Source: Pelomonas sp046294815 (GTDB taxonomy: Bacteria > Pseudomonadota > Gammaproteobacteria > Burkholderiales > Burkholderiaceae_C). Taken from it: a stretch of 25,962 nt of DNA. The translations under genes were made by a program, and so were the position numbers. Positions 16,138 to 23,922 of the stretch are shown here, piece by piece (within the stretch, counting starts at the first letter, position 1; every line of letters starts with the position of its first letter). The stretch covers positions 1-25,962 of the forward strand of contig JBKBOJ010000047.1 in NCBI GenBank assembly GCA_046294815.1, read 5' to 3'. The notes under the pieces are model-generated. The model was not told the origin of the DNA. It was given only the letters and a program-made list of their open reading frames with translations, and did not search any database.

Positions 16138-16823
16138 TGCAGGCACTCCTCGGGATGGCGAGCGGGCCGCACCATGGCCTGATACAGGCCCTGCGGTTCG
16201 CCCTCTTGGACAAAGCCCAGCCGCTCATACAGGCGCCGGGCGGGGTTGTGGATTTCGACCTGGATGCTCAGTGGCCGGCCGCACGCGGCCAGGTCCAGCA
16301 GGCAGCGGCTGCCCAGGCCGCGGTTGCGCCAGGCGGGCAGCAGCGCGATGACCCAGCTCAAGGTCAGATAGGGCTGCATGTTGTGGTGTGGCTGGCTGCC
16401 GCCTGCGGCGGCGAGGGCGCTGGCCCCCATGGGGGTCGGCGCGCCAGCCGGCGCGTAGCGGTTGATGCCGCCGCGCGGCTTGGTGGCGGGCAATGCGCCG
16501 CCAGGCACGTTGGCGTTGGCCAGGTCGCTGGTGCCTGCAAGCGTGTGCACGTGGGCGGGCATCTGCGCCTCGGTCAGCGTCACCGTGCTGGGGCCGCCCG
16601 ATTCGCCCAACCAGACGCTGCTGGCGGCATGCAGCGGCACCCGGCCGCGCAGGTCCGGCAGCGCGAAGGTGGTCCGGCCGTTGCCGCCATAGGTGGTGCC
16701 CAGCAGTGAGAACAAGGCCTGGTTCTGGTTGATGGGCAGCAACTGTCCATGGCACAAGGCCCAGCCCTTGGGCGGGTAGACGAAGCTCATCAGCTTGAGT
16801 TCGCCCAGGTAGGGGGTGGACAT
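16134..16823 (-). CDS. Chimera of an MdpB-like tail-collar protein and the C-terminal half of a GNAT acetyltransferase
   Basis: A 229-residue protein in one open frame. Residues 1-160 are a tail-collar protein of the microcystin-dependent (MdpB) type: YLGELKLMSFVYPPKGWALC, NQALFSLLGTTYGGNGRTTF, ALPDLRGRVPLH, QMPAHVH and the closing QPYLTLSWVIAL. Such proteins normally end a few residues later. Here the sequence continues from about 161 as a GNAT motif A (LLPAWRNRGLGS, the acetyl-CoA loop) and motif B (NPARRLYERLGF). The N-terminal half of a GNAT is missing. The joint is at about 16343. The best reading is a deletion that fused two neighbouring genes. A strong AGGAGG lies 4 nt before the ATG. 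Acetyltransferase activity is unlikely. Confidence 0.8.
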   Translation of the reverse strand: MSTPYLGELKLMSFVYPPKGWALCHGQLLPINQNQALFSLLGTTYGGNGRTTFALPDLRGRVPLHAASSVWLGESGGPSTVTLTEAQMPAHVHTLAGTSDLANANVPGGALPATKPRGGINRYAPAGAPTPMGASALAAAGGSQPHHNMQPYLTLSWVIALLPAWRNRGLGSRCLLDLAACGRPLSIQVEIHNPARRLYERLGFVQEGEPQGLYQAMVRPARHPEECLQ

Positions 16824-16831
16824 GGCGCCTC

Positions 16832-16891
16832 CTAGGAGCCTGTCGGACTTGGGGTCGCGCGCACCCGACCCAAAGCCCGACAGGCTCCTAG
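16832..16891. repeat. 60-bp palindrome, REP-like hairpin or terminator
   Basis: Arms CTAGGAGCCTGTCGG (16832-16846) and CCGACAGGCTCCTAG (16877-16891) are perfect 15-bp complements, and an inner stem GGGTCG/CGACCC continues them. The right arm contains the TAG stop of the minus-strand MocR gene. The left arm touches the AGGAGG ribosome site of the next minus-strand gene. Similar GGAGCCTGTCGG palindromes are, from memory, dispersed in Burkholderiales genomes. Only one copy is in this window. Confidence 0.75.
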
Positions 16892-18321
16892 CGTGGCGTC
16901 GTCGGACTGATGCCGTCGGCGGCCGCGCGTAGCGCGCGCCAGAAGGCCGGGTCCTGTGATGTGGCCATGTTGACGCGCATCAGCGAGCCGGGCGCGCGCG
17001 TGGCGCTGAACAGCGCGCCTGGTGCGACCAGCCAGCCGGCGTCGAGCAGCGGCTGGGCCACGCGCTCGGTGTCCACGCCCACGTCCAGCCAGCCGAACAG
17101 CCCATCGGGCGGCGCCGCCCACCGGAAGCCCTGGCGCGCTGCGAGCGCCGCGACGCGCTGGCGCGCCTGGGCCAGTCGCTCGCGCAGGCGCTGCGCATGG
17201 CGGCGTAGCCGACCCTGCTCCAGGCACAACGCAACGGCACGCTCCAGCACCGGCGAGCTGGTCAGGCCGTCCAGCAGCTTGGTGTCGGTCAGCGTGGCCA
17301 GCTTGTCGGGCGCTGCAGCCAGGTAGCCCACGCGCCAGGCGGGCGTCAGCACCTTGGAGAAGCCCGCCACGTAGGTCACGCGGCGCAGCCCGTCCAGCGC
17401 GGCCAGCCGCGGCAGGTGGTCGGGCGCCAGGAAGCCGTAGCTGTCGTCTTCGACGATTTGGAAGTCCAGCTCGTCGGCCAGCCGCAGCAGCTTGTGCGCG
17501 CCGGCCAGGTCGAGGCTGTGGCCGGTGGGGTTGTGCAGCACCGACACGGTCAGGTAGGCGCGCGGTGCGTGCTGCCTGGCGAGTGCGGTCAGCACGTCGA
17601 GGTCGGGGCCCAGCGTGCCGCGCGGCACGGGCAGCAGCCGCACGCCGGCCTGCGTCAGCCGGGCGTACATGATGGCCCAGCCCGGGTCGTCCACCAGCAC
17701 CGTGTCGCCGGGCTGCAGCTGGGTGCGGATCAGCAGGTCCAGCGCATGCGTGGCGCCGTTGGTGGTCAGGATCTGGGTCGGTGCGGCATGGATGCCCAGG
17801 TCGGCAAGGCGATGCGATAGCGCTGCGCGCAGCCGCGCATCGCCGCTGGGCTCGCCGTAGCTGACCTGCAGGCCGTCGGCGTCGCCCTGGTGCAGCCGGC
17901 GCAGTGCCGACTGCAGCAGCGTCGGGTCCAGCCAGTCGGCCGGCAGCGTGCCCAGGCCGGGCGAGCGCGCCGCATCGGCCTCGAACATGCCGCGGATCAG
18001 CGCCGTCGCGTCCATCGGTGCCTGGCGCGGCAGCACGGTGGCCGGGCCGTGGCTGCGCGCGGCGGCGGGGCGCGACTCGCGCACGAAGAAGCCGCGCTGG
18101 CGGCGTGCCTCCAGCAGTCCGGCAGCCTGCAGCTGGTCGTAGGCGGCGACGACGGTGTGCGGGCTGACGCCATGCTGGCGCGCGCACTCGCGCACCGATG
18201 GCAGCCGCGCGCCCGGCAGCAGCAGGCGCTCGCGGATGCGCTGGGCATAGCGCTCGGCCAACTGGACGGCCAGCGGCTGGTTGGCGCCGCGCAGCAGGGG
18301 CGGGTGTGTAGCGCTGGGCAT
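16888..18321 (-). CDS. MocR-type regulator (GntR HTH fused to PLP aminotransferase fold)
   Basis: A 477-residue transcription factor. Residues 12-85 are a GntR winged helix (LPSVRECARQHGVSPHTVVA, YDQLQAAGLLEARRQRGFFV). From about 115 on is a fold-type I aminotransferase with HNPTG (Asn264), EDDSYG (Asp292/Tyr295), the PLP lysine Lys323 (GFSKVLTPAWRVGY) and an arginine near the end (MRVNMATS). MocR proteins usually sense an amine or amino acid bound to PLP and control a divergent gene. Here the divergent gene is an EamA exporter 73 bp away, so control of that operon is a firm inference. The stop codon lies inside the palindrome at 16832-16891. Confidence 0.93.
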   Translation of the reverse strand: MPSATHPPLLRGANQPLAVQLAERYAQRIRERLLLPGARLPSVRECARQHGVSPHTVVAAYDQLQAAGLLEARRQRGFFVRESRPAAARSHGPATVLPRQAPMDATALIRGMFEADAARSPGLGTLPADWLDPTLLQSALRRLHQGDADGLQVSYGEPSGDARLRAALSHRLADLGIHAAPTQILTTNGATHALDLLIRTQLQPGDTVLVDDPGWAIMYARLTQAGVRLLPVPRGTLGPDLDVLTALARQHAPRAYLTVSVLHNPTGHSLDLAGAHKLLRLADELDFQIVEDDSYGFLAPDHLPRLAALDGLRRVTYVAGFSKVLTPAWRVGYLAAAPDKLATLTDTKLLDGLTSSPVLERAVALCLEQGRLRRHAQRLRERLAQARQRVAALAARQGFRWAAPPDGLFGWLDVGVDTERVAQPLLDAGWLVAPGALFSATRAPGSLMRVNMATSQDPAFWRALRAAADGISPTTPR

Positions 18322-18352
18322 GGCGATACAGATTCGTTGCCTGATTGGCTGA

Positions 18353-18371
18353 CTGTACTGGTGCTGTATTG
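18353..18371 (+). promoter_or_regulatory. Direct repeat CTGTAYTG in the MocR/EamA intergenic region, candidate operator
   Basis: CTGTACTG (18353-18360) and CTGTATTG (18364-18371) are 11 bp apart, one helical turn, in the 73-bp gap between the divergent mocR and eamA genes. MocR dimers bind direct repeats of this kind. A third, inverted and partial copy (ATACAG) lies near 18326-18331, close to the mocR start. No clear sigma-70 hexamer pair was assigned. Confidence 0.45.
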
Positions 18372-18394
18372 CTATCTGTTCCTAGACTGCATCC

Positions 18395-19318
18395 ATGCCA
18401 GGGTTATCCGCCACCTCCTCCTCTGCGATCTCGACGACCTCGTCCGCCGACGCCACGCGCGGCCTGCTGCTGGGCGTGGCGGGCGTCGTGATGTTTGCGC
18501 TCAGCCTGCCGATGACGCGGCTCGCCGGTGGCAGCGCGGCGGCGCCGCAGCTGGACCCGGCCTTCGTCGCCTTCGGCCGCGCGGCGGTGGCGGGCCTGCT
18601 GTCCACCGTCTATCTGGTGCTGACCGGCGCGCGCCGGCCGCAGCGGCGCGAGTGGGGGGCGCTGTTGCTCACCGCGGGCGGCGTGGTATTCGGCTGGCCG
18701 CTGCTGTCGGGCTATGCGGTGCGCCATGTGGATGCGGTGCATGCGGCTGTCGTGTCGGGCGTGCTGCCGCTGGCCACGGCCGTCATCGGCGCGCTGGTGT
18801 TGCGCCAGCGGCCTAGCGTCGGCTTCTGGGCCTGCGCGCTGGCCGGCCTGGCACTGGTGCTGGGCTTCGCCGCCTGGCGCGGTGCGGGCGGGCTGGTGCT
18901 GGCCGACGCGTTGTTGCTGGGCGCCGTGGTCTGCGCGTCGGCGGGTTATGTCAGCGGCGCACGGCTGTCGAATGCGATGAGCGCCGAGCAGGTGATCTGC
19001 TGGGTGCTGGTGCTCAGCCTGCCCGTCACCTTGCCGCTGGCGCTGTGGACGCGGCCCGTCGAGCCGGTGGCGCCGGCGGCGTGGTGGGGCTTTGCCTATG
19101 TGTCGCTGTTCTCGATGTGGATCGGGTTTTTCGCCTGGTACCGCGGCCTGGCGCTGGGCGGCACGCTGCGCGTCAGCCAGGTGCAGGTGTTGCAGCCCTT
19201 TTTGTCCATGCTGCTGGCCGTGCCGCTGCTGGGTGAGCGCTTGGATGGCATGACGGCGTTGTTCGCTGCCGCGGTGCTGGCGGTGGTGTGGGTGGGCAAG
19301 CGACAGCCCGTGAATTGA
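18395..19318 (+). CDS. EamA/DMT-family exporter
   Basis: A 307-residue inner-membrane protein with about 10 transmembrane segments in two repeats, as in the EamA (drug/metabolite transporter) family: GVAGVVMFALSLPMTRLAGG at the start of the first half and VCASAGYVSGARLSN in the second, with the conserved WIGFFAWYRGLALGG and QVQVLQPFLSMLLAVPLLGE near the end. The family exports amino acids and other metabolites, but the substrate cannot be read from sequence. The divergent MocR and the downstream racemase and aminotransferase suggest an amino acid or amine. DUF2917 follows after 12 bp. Confidence 0.92.
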   Translation: MPGLSATSSSAISTTSSADATRGLLLGVAGVVMFALSLPMTRLAGGSAAAPQLDPAFVAFGRAAVAGLLSTVYLVLTGARRPQRREWGALLLTAGGVVFGWPLLSGYAVRHVDAVHAAVVSGVLPLATAVIGALVLRQRPSVGFWACALAGLALVLGFAAWRGAGGLVLADALLLGAVVCASAGYVSGARLSNAMSAEQVICWVLVLSLPVTLPLALWTRPVEPVAPAAWWGFAYVSLFSMWIGFFAWYRGLALGGTLRVSQVQVLQPFLSMLLAVPLLGERLDGMTALFAAAVLAVVWVGKRQPVN

Positions 19319-19330
19319 CAGGAGGCGCAC

Positions 19331-19609
19331 ATGGACGATGGATTCACGACCCGGCTGGCAGCCGGCCAGGCGCTGACGTTGGCCGCGACGCGCGCACCGC
19401 GCCGGCTGCAGGTCACCCATGGCCGTCTGTGGCTGACGCTGGACGGCGGCGGTGACGACCACTGGCTGTGCGCCGGCGAGGGGTTCACGCTGCCGCTCGG
19501 CCGTGCGGCCGTCGTGGAGGGCTGGCCCACCGCTGCCTTCCAGCTGCTGCAGCCGGCGCCGCGCCGCCTTGCCGCGCCCGCCGCGCGGCTCAAGCTGGCG
19601 GGGGCCTGA
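19331..19609 (+). CDS. DUF2917 family protein
   Basis: A 92-residue protein that fits the DUF2917 family of betaproteobacteria: an N-terminal LAAGQALTLAATRAPRRLQV strand pair, the core GRLWLTLDGGGDDHWLCAGE and the closing FTLPLGRAAVVEGW. It looks like a small beta-barrel of cupin-like proportions with no catalytic residues that I can name. A clear AGGAGG (19320-19325) lies 5 nt before the ATG. Its stop overlaps the racemase start by 1 nt (TGATG). DUF2917 genes are often next to EamA or MocR genes, so a role with them is likely, but no function is known. Confidence 0.82.
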   Translation: MDDGFTTRLAAGQALTLAATRAPRRLQVTHGRLWLTLDGGGDDHWLCAGEGFTLPLGRAAVVEGWPTAAFQLLQPAPRRLAAPAARLKLAGA

Positions 19610-20304
19610 TGAAGACGCTGGGCGTTCTGGGTGGCATGAGCTGGACCTCCACCCAGCATCTGTATGCCTTGATCAACCGCGGCGTCGCGGCGCGGCTGGG
19701 CGGCCTGCACAGCGCCCGGCTGGTGCTGCACAGCGTGGACTTCGCGGACGTCGCGGCGATGCAGGCCGCCGGCCGGTGGGCCGACGCGGCGCAGCTTCTG
19801 GGCGAGGCCGCGGCCGGGCTGCGCCGTGCCGGCGCCGAGGCGCTGCTGATTGCGACCAACACCATGCACGTCGTGGCTGGCGAGATCGAACGCGCGGCCG
19901 GCCTGCCGGTGCTGCACATCGCCGATGCGACGGCCGAGGCCCTGCGTGCGGCCGGCGTGAAGCGCGCCGGCTTGCTGGCCACGCGCTTCACGATGGAGCA
20001 GGGCTTCTACCGCGATCGCCTGTGGGAGCGCTTCGGCATCGAGGCCATCGTGCCCGACGAGCCGGGCCGCACCGAGGTGCACCGGCTGATCTACGAGGAG
20101 CTGTGCCAGAACCGCTTTGAACCGGCATCGCGCGAGCTGTTGCGCGCCCAGGTGGCGGCGCTGGCCGACCGCGGCGCGCAGGCCGCCATCCTCGGCTGCA
20201 CGGAGCTGGGCCTGCTGCTGCCGGCGGGCTCGGCCGCGGCCTTGCCCTTGTTCGACACCACCGAACTGCAGGCCCGCGCCGCGGTCGACTGGATGCTAGG
20301 CTGA
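19609..20304 (+). CDS. YgeA-like aspartate/glutamate (amino acid) racemase
   Basis: A 231-residue cytoplasmic PLP-independent racemase. The start MKTLGVLGGMSWTSTQHLYA is very close to E. coli YgeA, as are GGLHSARLVLHSVDF, LHIADATAEA, GLLATRFTMEQGFYRDRL and ILGCTELGLLLP. The residues that the E. coli protein uses, Thr83 (ATNTMH) and Cys197 (GCTE), are at the same numbers here, so it has a thiol on one side only. YgeA-type enzymes accept Asp/Glu and, by report, homoserine and others, so the substrate is open. Length matches YgeA (230). It is coupled to the DUF2917 gene and precedes the aminotransferase by 26 bp. Confidence 0.9.
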   Translation: MKTLGVLGGMSWTSTQHLYALINRGVAARLGGLHSARLVLHSVDFADVAAMQAAGRWADAAQLLGEAAAGLRRAGAEALLIATNTMHVVAGEIERAAGLPVLHIADATAEALRAAGVKRAGLLATRFTMEQGFYRDRLWERFGIEAIVPDEPGRTEVHRLIYEELCQNRFEPASRELLRAQVAALADRGAQAAILGCTELGLLLPAGSAAALPLFDTTELQARAAVDWMLG

Positions 20305-20330
20305 TCGCTTCAAGAAATTCGAGACGACCC

Positions 20331-21539
20331 ATGACCCACGTGTGGACCCAGGCGCGGCGTGCTGCGCGCATGAACCCCTCCATCATCCGCGAGATCCTCA
20401 AGGTCACCGAGAAGCCGGGCGTGCTGTCCATGGCCGGCGGCCTGCCCAGCGCGGACACCTTTCCGGTGGAGGCGATCAAGGCCGCCTGCGACCGCGTGCT
20501 GACGCAGGCGCCGCGCGAGGCGCTGCAGTACGCCGCCAGCGAGGGCCATGCGCCACTGCGCGAATGGGTGGCGGCCCGCGTCGCGGCGCTGGGCATGCAG
20601 GTCAAGCCCGAGCAGGTGCTGATCACCAGCGGCTCGCAGCAGGGCCTGGACCTGGTGGGCAAGGTGCTGTGCGACGCCGGTGCGCCGGTGGCCGTGGAGA
20701 CACCGACCTATCTGGGGGCGCTGCAAGCCTTCACGCCGTTCGAGCCCTTGTTTGCCAGCCTGGCCAGCGACGCGCAGGGCCCGCTGCCCGAGGCGATCCG
20801 CCAGCTGCCGCATGACGCGCCGGGCACGCGCTTCGCGTACCTGCTGCCCAACTACCAAAACCCCACCGGCCGCGTGATGGGGGCGGCGCGCCGCGCGGAG
20901 GTCGTCGAAGCCGCGCGGCATGCTGGCGTGCCCATCGTCGAGGACAACCCCTACGGTGACCTGTGGTTCGACGAGGCGCCACCGGCTGCGCTGTCCAGCC
21001 TCTGGCCCGAGGGCTCGCTCTACCTGGGCTCCTTCTCCAAGGTGCTGACGCCCGGTTTCCGGCTCGGCTACCTGATCGCGCCGCCCGAGCTTTATCCCAA
21101 GCTGCTGCAGGCCAAACAGGCCGCCGATCTGCACACGCCCGGCTTCAACCAGCGCGTCGTGTACGAGGTCATCCGTGACGGCTTCCTGGATCAGCATGTG
21201 CCGACCATCCGCGCGCGCTACAAGGCCAACCGCGACGCGATGGCCGCGGCGCTGCGCCAACACCTGCCGCAGGGCTGCGAATGGCAGTCGCCGCAGGGCG
21301 GCATGTTCTTCTGGATCCGCCTGCCGGCGGGGCTGGACGCGATGGCGCTGCTGCCGCGCGCGGTGGACGTCGGCATCGCCTACGTGCCCGGCGCGGCCTT
21401 CTATGCCCACCAACCCGATGCGCGCACGCTGCGCCTGTCGTTCGTCACGCTCACACCCGACCTCATCGCCGAGGGCGTGGAGAAGCTGGGCCGGCTGCTG
21501 CACGAGGCGCTGGAGCCCGCGATGGAGCATGCGCCCTGA
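20331..21539 (+). CDS. PLP-dependent aminotransferase, class I (LysN/2-aminoadipate type)
   Basis: A 402-residue enzyme without a DNA-binding domain. MNPSIIREILKVTEKPGVLS and FAGGLPS-like SMAGGLPSADTFP mark the 2-aminoadipate/multi-substrate aminotransferase branch. PLP-site residues are NQNPTG-like YQNPTG (Asn177), EDNPYG (Asp205, Tyr208), GSFSKVLTPGFRLGY (Lys237) and the carboxylate-binding arginine in TLRLSFV (about 367). The branch transaminates several amino acids with 2-oxoglutarate. The ATG at 20331 gives 13 residues before MNPSII; the ATG at 20370 is an alternative. Its stop overlaps the next gene by 1 nt (TGATG). Confidence 0.92.
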   Translation: MTHVWTQARRAARMNPSIIREILKVTEKPGVLSMAGGLPSADTFPVEAIKAACDRVLTQAPREALQYAASEGHAPLREWVAARVAALGMQVKPEQVLITSGSQQGLDLVGKVLCDAGAPVAVETPTYLGALQAFTPFEPLFASLASDAQGPLPEAIRQLPHDAPGTRFAYLLPNYQNPTGRVMGAARRAEVVEAARHAGVPIVEDNPYGDLWFDEAPPAALSSLWPEGSLYLGSFSKVLTPGFRLGYLIAPPELYPKLLQAKQAADLHTPGFNQRVVYEVIRDGFLDQHVPTIRARYKANRDAMAAALRQHLPQGCEWQSPQGGMFFWIRLPAGLDAMALLPRAVDVGIAYVPGAAFYAHQPDARTLRLSFVTLTPDLIAEGVEKLGRLLHEALEPAMEHAP

Positions 21540-21781
21540 TGGAGGGCTGCCGTCTCGGCTTTGCGCCCGAGGGCATCGCCGCGCAGGCAGCCCACGCGCT
21601 TCTGCGCAGCGCCTGCTGGTGCGCGGTCATGGCGCTGGCGACGCTCGAGCGCGCGCTCCGGCATTTGCTGTGCATCGCGCTGCGGGCCGATGGCGCGGGC
21701 CAGGTCGGCTTTGCCCTGATGACCACGCCGGAGCGTGGCATGAAGATCGGCAAACCCGGCATCTATCTGAGACAACCATGA
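21539..21781 (+). CDS. 80-residue protein of unknown function in the amino-acid operon
   Basis: The ATG at 21539 overlaps the aminotransferase stop (TGATG) and the TGA at 21779-21781 overlaps the PhzF ATG (ATGA). It thus fills the gap between the two genes exactly. The product starts MEGCRLGFAPEGIAAQAAHA, has a cysteine-rich middle helix (RSACWCAVMALATLERALRH, LLCIALRADG) and ends ERGMKIGKPGIYLRQP. It has no signal peptide and is not clearly a membrane protein. I recognise no family. The double overlap is the main support; another part of the support is that a 239-bp gap would be odd in this packed operon. Confidence 0.55.
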   Translation: MEGCRLGFAPEGIAAQAAHALLRSACWCAVMALATLERALRHLLCIALRADGAGQVGFALMTTPERGMKIGKPGIYLRQP

Positions 21782-22617
21782 CCGAATTGCGCCGCTTTGC
21801 CCAGGTGGATGTCTTCACGGCCCGGCCGCTCAAGGGCAATGCGCTGGCCGTCGTCATCGACGCGGCCGGCCTGTCCGATGACGACATGGCGGCGTTTGCA
21901 CGCTGGACCAACCTGTCCGAGACCACCTTCCTGCTGCCGCCCACCGACCCCGCAGCCGACTACCGCGTGCGCATCTTCACGCCCGGCGGCGAGCTGCCCT
22001 TCGCGGGTCACCCGACGCTGGGCAGTGCGCATGCCTTCCTGGCCAGCGGTGGCGACGCGAAGAAGCCGGGCGAGGTGGTGCAGCAATGCGCCATCGGCCT
22101 CGTGCGCGTCAAGCGTGACGGCGCCCGGCTCGCCTTTGCCGCGCCGCCGCTCAAGCGCAGTGGGCCGGTCGGCGCTGCCGAGCGTGCGCAGGTGTTGGCG
22201 GCGCTGCGCATCGCGCCCGAGGCGCTGCTGGACCTGGTCTGGTGCGACAACGGCCCGGGCTGGATGGCGGCCCGCCTGCCCGACGCGGCCAGCGTGCTGG
22301 CGCTGCAGCCCGACTTCGTCGCCATGCAGGGGCTGAAGCTGGGCGTCGTCGGGGCGCATCCCGCTGGCAGCGAATGCCAGTTCGAGGTGCGTGCCTTCGT
22401 GCCCGACCTGGGCATCCCCGAGGACCCCGTCACCGGCAGCCTGAATGCCGCCCTGGCGCTGTGGTTGCAGGCCGCAGGTCTAGCGGGCGAGCGTTACGTG
22501 GCCGCGCAGGGCGCCGCGCTGGGCCGAGCCGGCCGCGTGCATGTGGTGCGCGATGGCGAGGCGACCTGGATAGGCGGCGACGTGACCCCGCTGATCCACG
22601 GCCAGGTGAGGTTGTGA
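21778..22617 (+). CDS. PhzF-family isomerase
   Basis: A 279-residue enzyme of the PhzF fold (diaminopimelate-epimerase-like). The N-terminus FAQVDVFTARPLKGNALAVV, the catalytic glutamate in NLSETTFLLPP (about residue 48), FTPGGELPFAGHPTLG and the closing EDPVTGSLNAALALW are all typical. PhzF itself isomerises a phenazine precursor, but most family members have no known substrate, and no phenazine genes are present. The close packing with a racemase and an aminotransferase points to amino acid derivatives. It overlaps the upstream ORF (ATGA) and the downstream gene (TGATG). Confidence 0.93.
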   Translation: MTELRRFAQVDVFTARPLKGNALAVVIDAAGLSDDDMAAFARWTNLSETTFLLPPTDPAADYRVRIFTPGGELPFAGHPTLGSAHAFLASGGDAKKPGEVVQQCAIGLVRVKRDGARLAFAAPPLKRSGPVGAAERAQVLAALRIAPEALLDLVWCDNGPGWMAARLPDAASVLALQPDFVAMQGLKLGVVGAHPAGSECQFEVRAFVPDLGIPEDPVTGSLNAALALWLQAAGLAGERYVAAQGAALGRAGRVHVVRDGEATWIGGDVTPLIHGQVRL

Positions 22618-23339
22618 TGACCGAGGAACTGTTCCGCGAGGACGCCTCGCTGTTGCGGTGTGACGCCCGCGTCGTCGGGCACGGCGAGGGCGGCGTGCTG
22701 CTGGACCGCACGGTCTGCTATCCACTCGGCGGCGGCCAGGCTGGCGACACGGGCTGGCTGGCAGCGGGTGTGCAGCGCTGGCGCATCGCCGACACCCGCA
22801 AGAGCAAGGAGCGGCCGGGCGCCATCGTTCACATCGTCGAAGGCCAGGACTTCCCCGCCGTCGGCGCGGCAGTGACGGTGGAGGTCGATGCCGCCAGGCG
22901 CCAGGCGCACCGGCGGTTTCATACCGCCACACACCTGCTGTGCGCGCTGCTGCCCTACCCGGTGGACGGCTGCTCCATCACCGAGGCCTATGCGCGGCTG
23001 GATTTCCATACCGACCAGCCCATAGACAAAGACGCGATCCAGGCCGGACTGCAGCGGCTGGTGGCCGAGGCACATCCGGTGCGGCATCGTTGGATCAGCG
23101 AGGAGGAACTCGACGCCAACCCGGGCCTGGTGCGCTCCATGAGCGTTCAGCCGCCGCGCGGCCTCGGCCGGGTGCGGGTGCTGGAAGTGGAGGGGGTGGA
23201 TCTGCAGCCCTGCGGTGGCACGCATGTGGCCAACACGGCCGAGATCGGCGCGGTGGTCGTCACCAAGATCGAGAAGAAGTCAGCCAAGACCCGCAGGGTC
23301 GTGCTCGGCTTTGCCGAGCCGGCGGCGGGCCAGGGCTGA
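22617..23339 (+). CDS. AlaX-like alanyl-tRNA editing protein
   Basis: A 240-residue stand-alone editing protein related to the editing domain of AlaRS. The N-terminal barrel shows CYPLGGGQAGDTG. The zinc site is complete: His102-TAT-His106 (RFHTATHLLCA) and Cys199/His203 (QPCGGTHV). Such proteins remove serine or glycine from tRNA-Ala in the cytoplasm. The size is that of the AlaX-M type. Coupled to the phzF-like gene by a 1-nt overlap, it is last in the operon. Whether it clears a product of the operon's own enzymes from tRNA is a guess. Confidence 0.9.
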   Translation: MTEELFREDASLLRCDARVVGHGEGGVLLDRTVCYPLGGGQAGDTGWLAAGVQRWRIADTRKSKERPGAIVHIVEGQDFPAVGAAVTVEVDAARRQAHRRFHTATHLLCALLPYPVDGCSITEAYARLDFHTDQPIDKDAIQAGLQRLVAEAHPVRHRWISEEELDANPGLVRSMSVQPPRGLGRVRVLEVEGVDLQPCGGTHVANTAEIGAVVVTKIEKKSAKTRRVVLGFAEPAAGQG

Positions 23340-23389
23340 CCGGTTGGGCCACGCTCCGGCGGCGGCCCGCTGGCTACACTGCGGCGCCT

Positions 23390-23905
23390 ATGGTCGGCCC
23401 CGACATCCAGCTCATCACTCCCGAAACCCCCGAGGACTGGCAGGAAGCCCGCCTGATCCTGCGCGACTATGCCAACAGCCTCGACGTGGACCTTGGGTTC
23501 CAGGGCTTCGAAGAAGAACTGGCCAGCCTGCCCGGCGCCTATGCGCCGCCGCAGGGGTTGATGCTGCTCGCGCTGGTCGACGGTGCGGTGGCCGGCAGCG
23601 GCGCCTTCCGGCCGCTGCCCGACGTCGACTACGCCAATGCCTGCGAGATGAAACGCCTGTTCGTGCGGCCGGCGTTCCGGCGCTTCGGCCTGGGGCGGCT
23701 GCTCGCCCAGGCGTTGATGGACCGTGCCACCGAAGCGGGCTACTCAACCATGCTGCTGGACACGCTGGACGACATGGAGGCAGCGCGCGGCCTGTACGAA
23801 AGCCTGGGCTTCGTCGAGGTGCCGCCGTTCTACTTCAACCCCATCCCCGGTGCGCATTACCTGAAGGCCGAGCTGGGCGGCATGCGCCCCAGTTACTTCG
23901 GATAA
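23390..23905 (+). CDS. GNAT-family N-acetyltransferase
   Basis: A 171-residue acetyltransferase. LVDGAVAGSGAFRPL is the beta-4 core, MKRLFVRPAFRRFGLGRLLA is motif A with the RxxGLG acetyl-CoA loop, and ARGLYESLGFVEVPPFYFNP is motif B. The pattern EMKRLFVRPAFR and the closing PGAHYLKAELG are common in single-domain GNATs annotated as amino-acid or small-molecule acetyltransferases; the substrate is unknown. TACACT (23375-23380) lies 9 nt before the ATG and may be a -10 box. It is the operon's neighbour, 50 bp after AlaX. Confidence 0.9.
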   Translation: MVGPDIQLITPETPEDWQEARLILRDYANSLDVDLGFQGFEEELASLPGAYAPPQGLMLLALVDGAVAGSGAFRPLPDVDYANACEMKRLFVRPAFRRFGLGRLLAQALMDRATEAGYSTMLLDTLDDMEAARGLYESLGFVEVPPFYFNPIPGAHYLKAELGGMRPSYFG

Positions 23906-23922
23906 CGGCCTAGAGTGCCCGG

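Noticed and set aside
19852..19869. Ala82 in the racemase where E. coli YgeA has Cys82 (ATNTMH against CTNTMH)
   Set aside because: I first took this as loss of a catalytic cysteine. By numbering, the residues used by the E. coli enzyme are Thr83 and Cys197, and both are present, so it is not a sign of inactivity.
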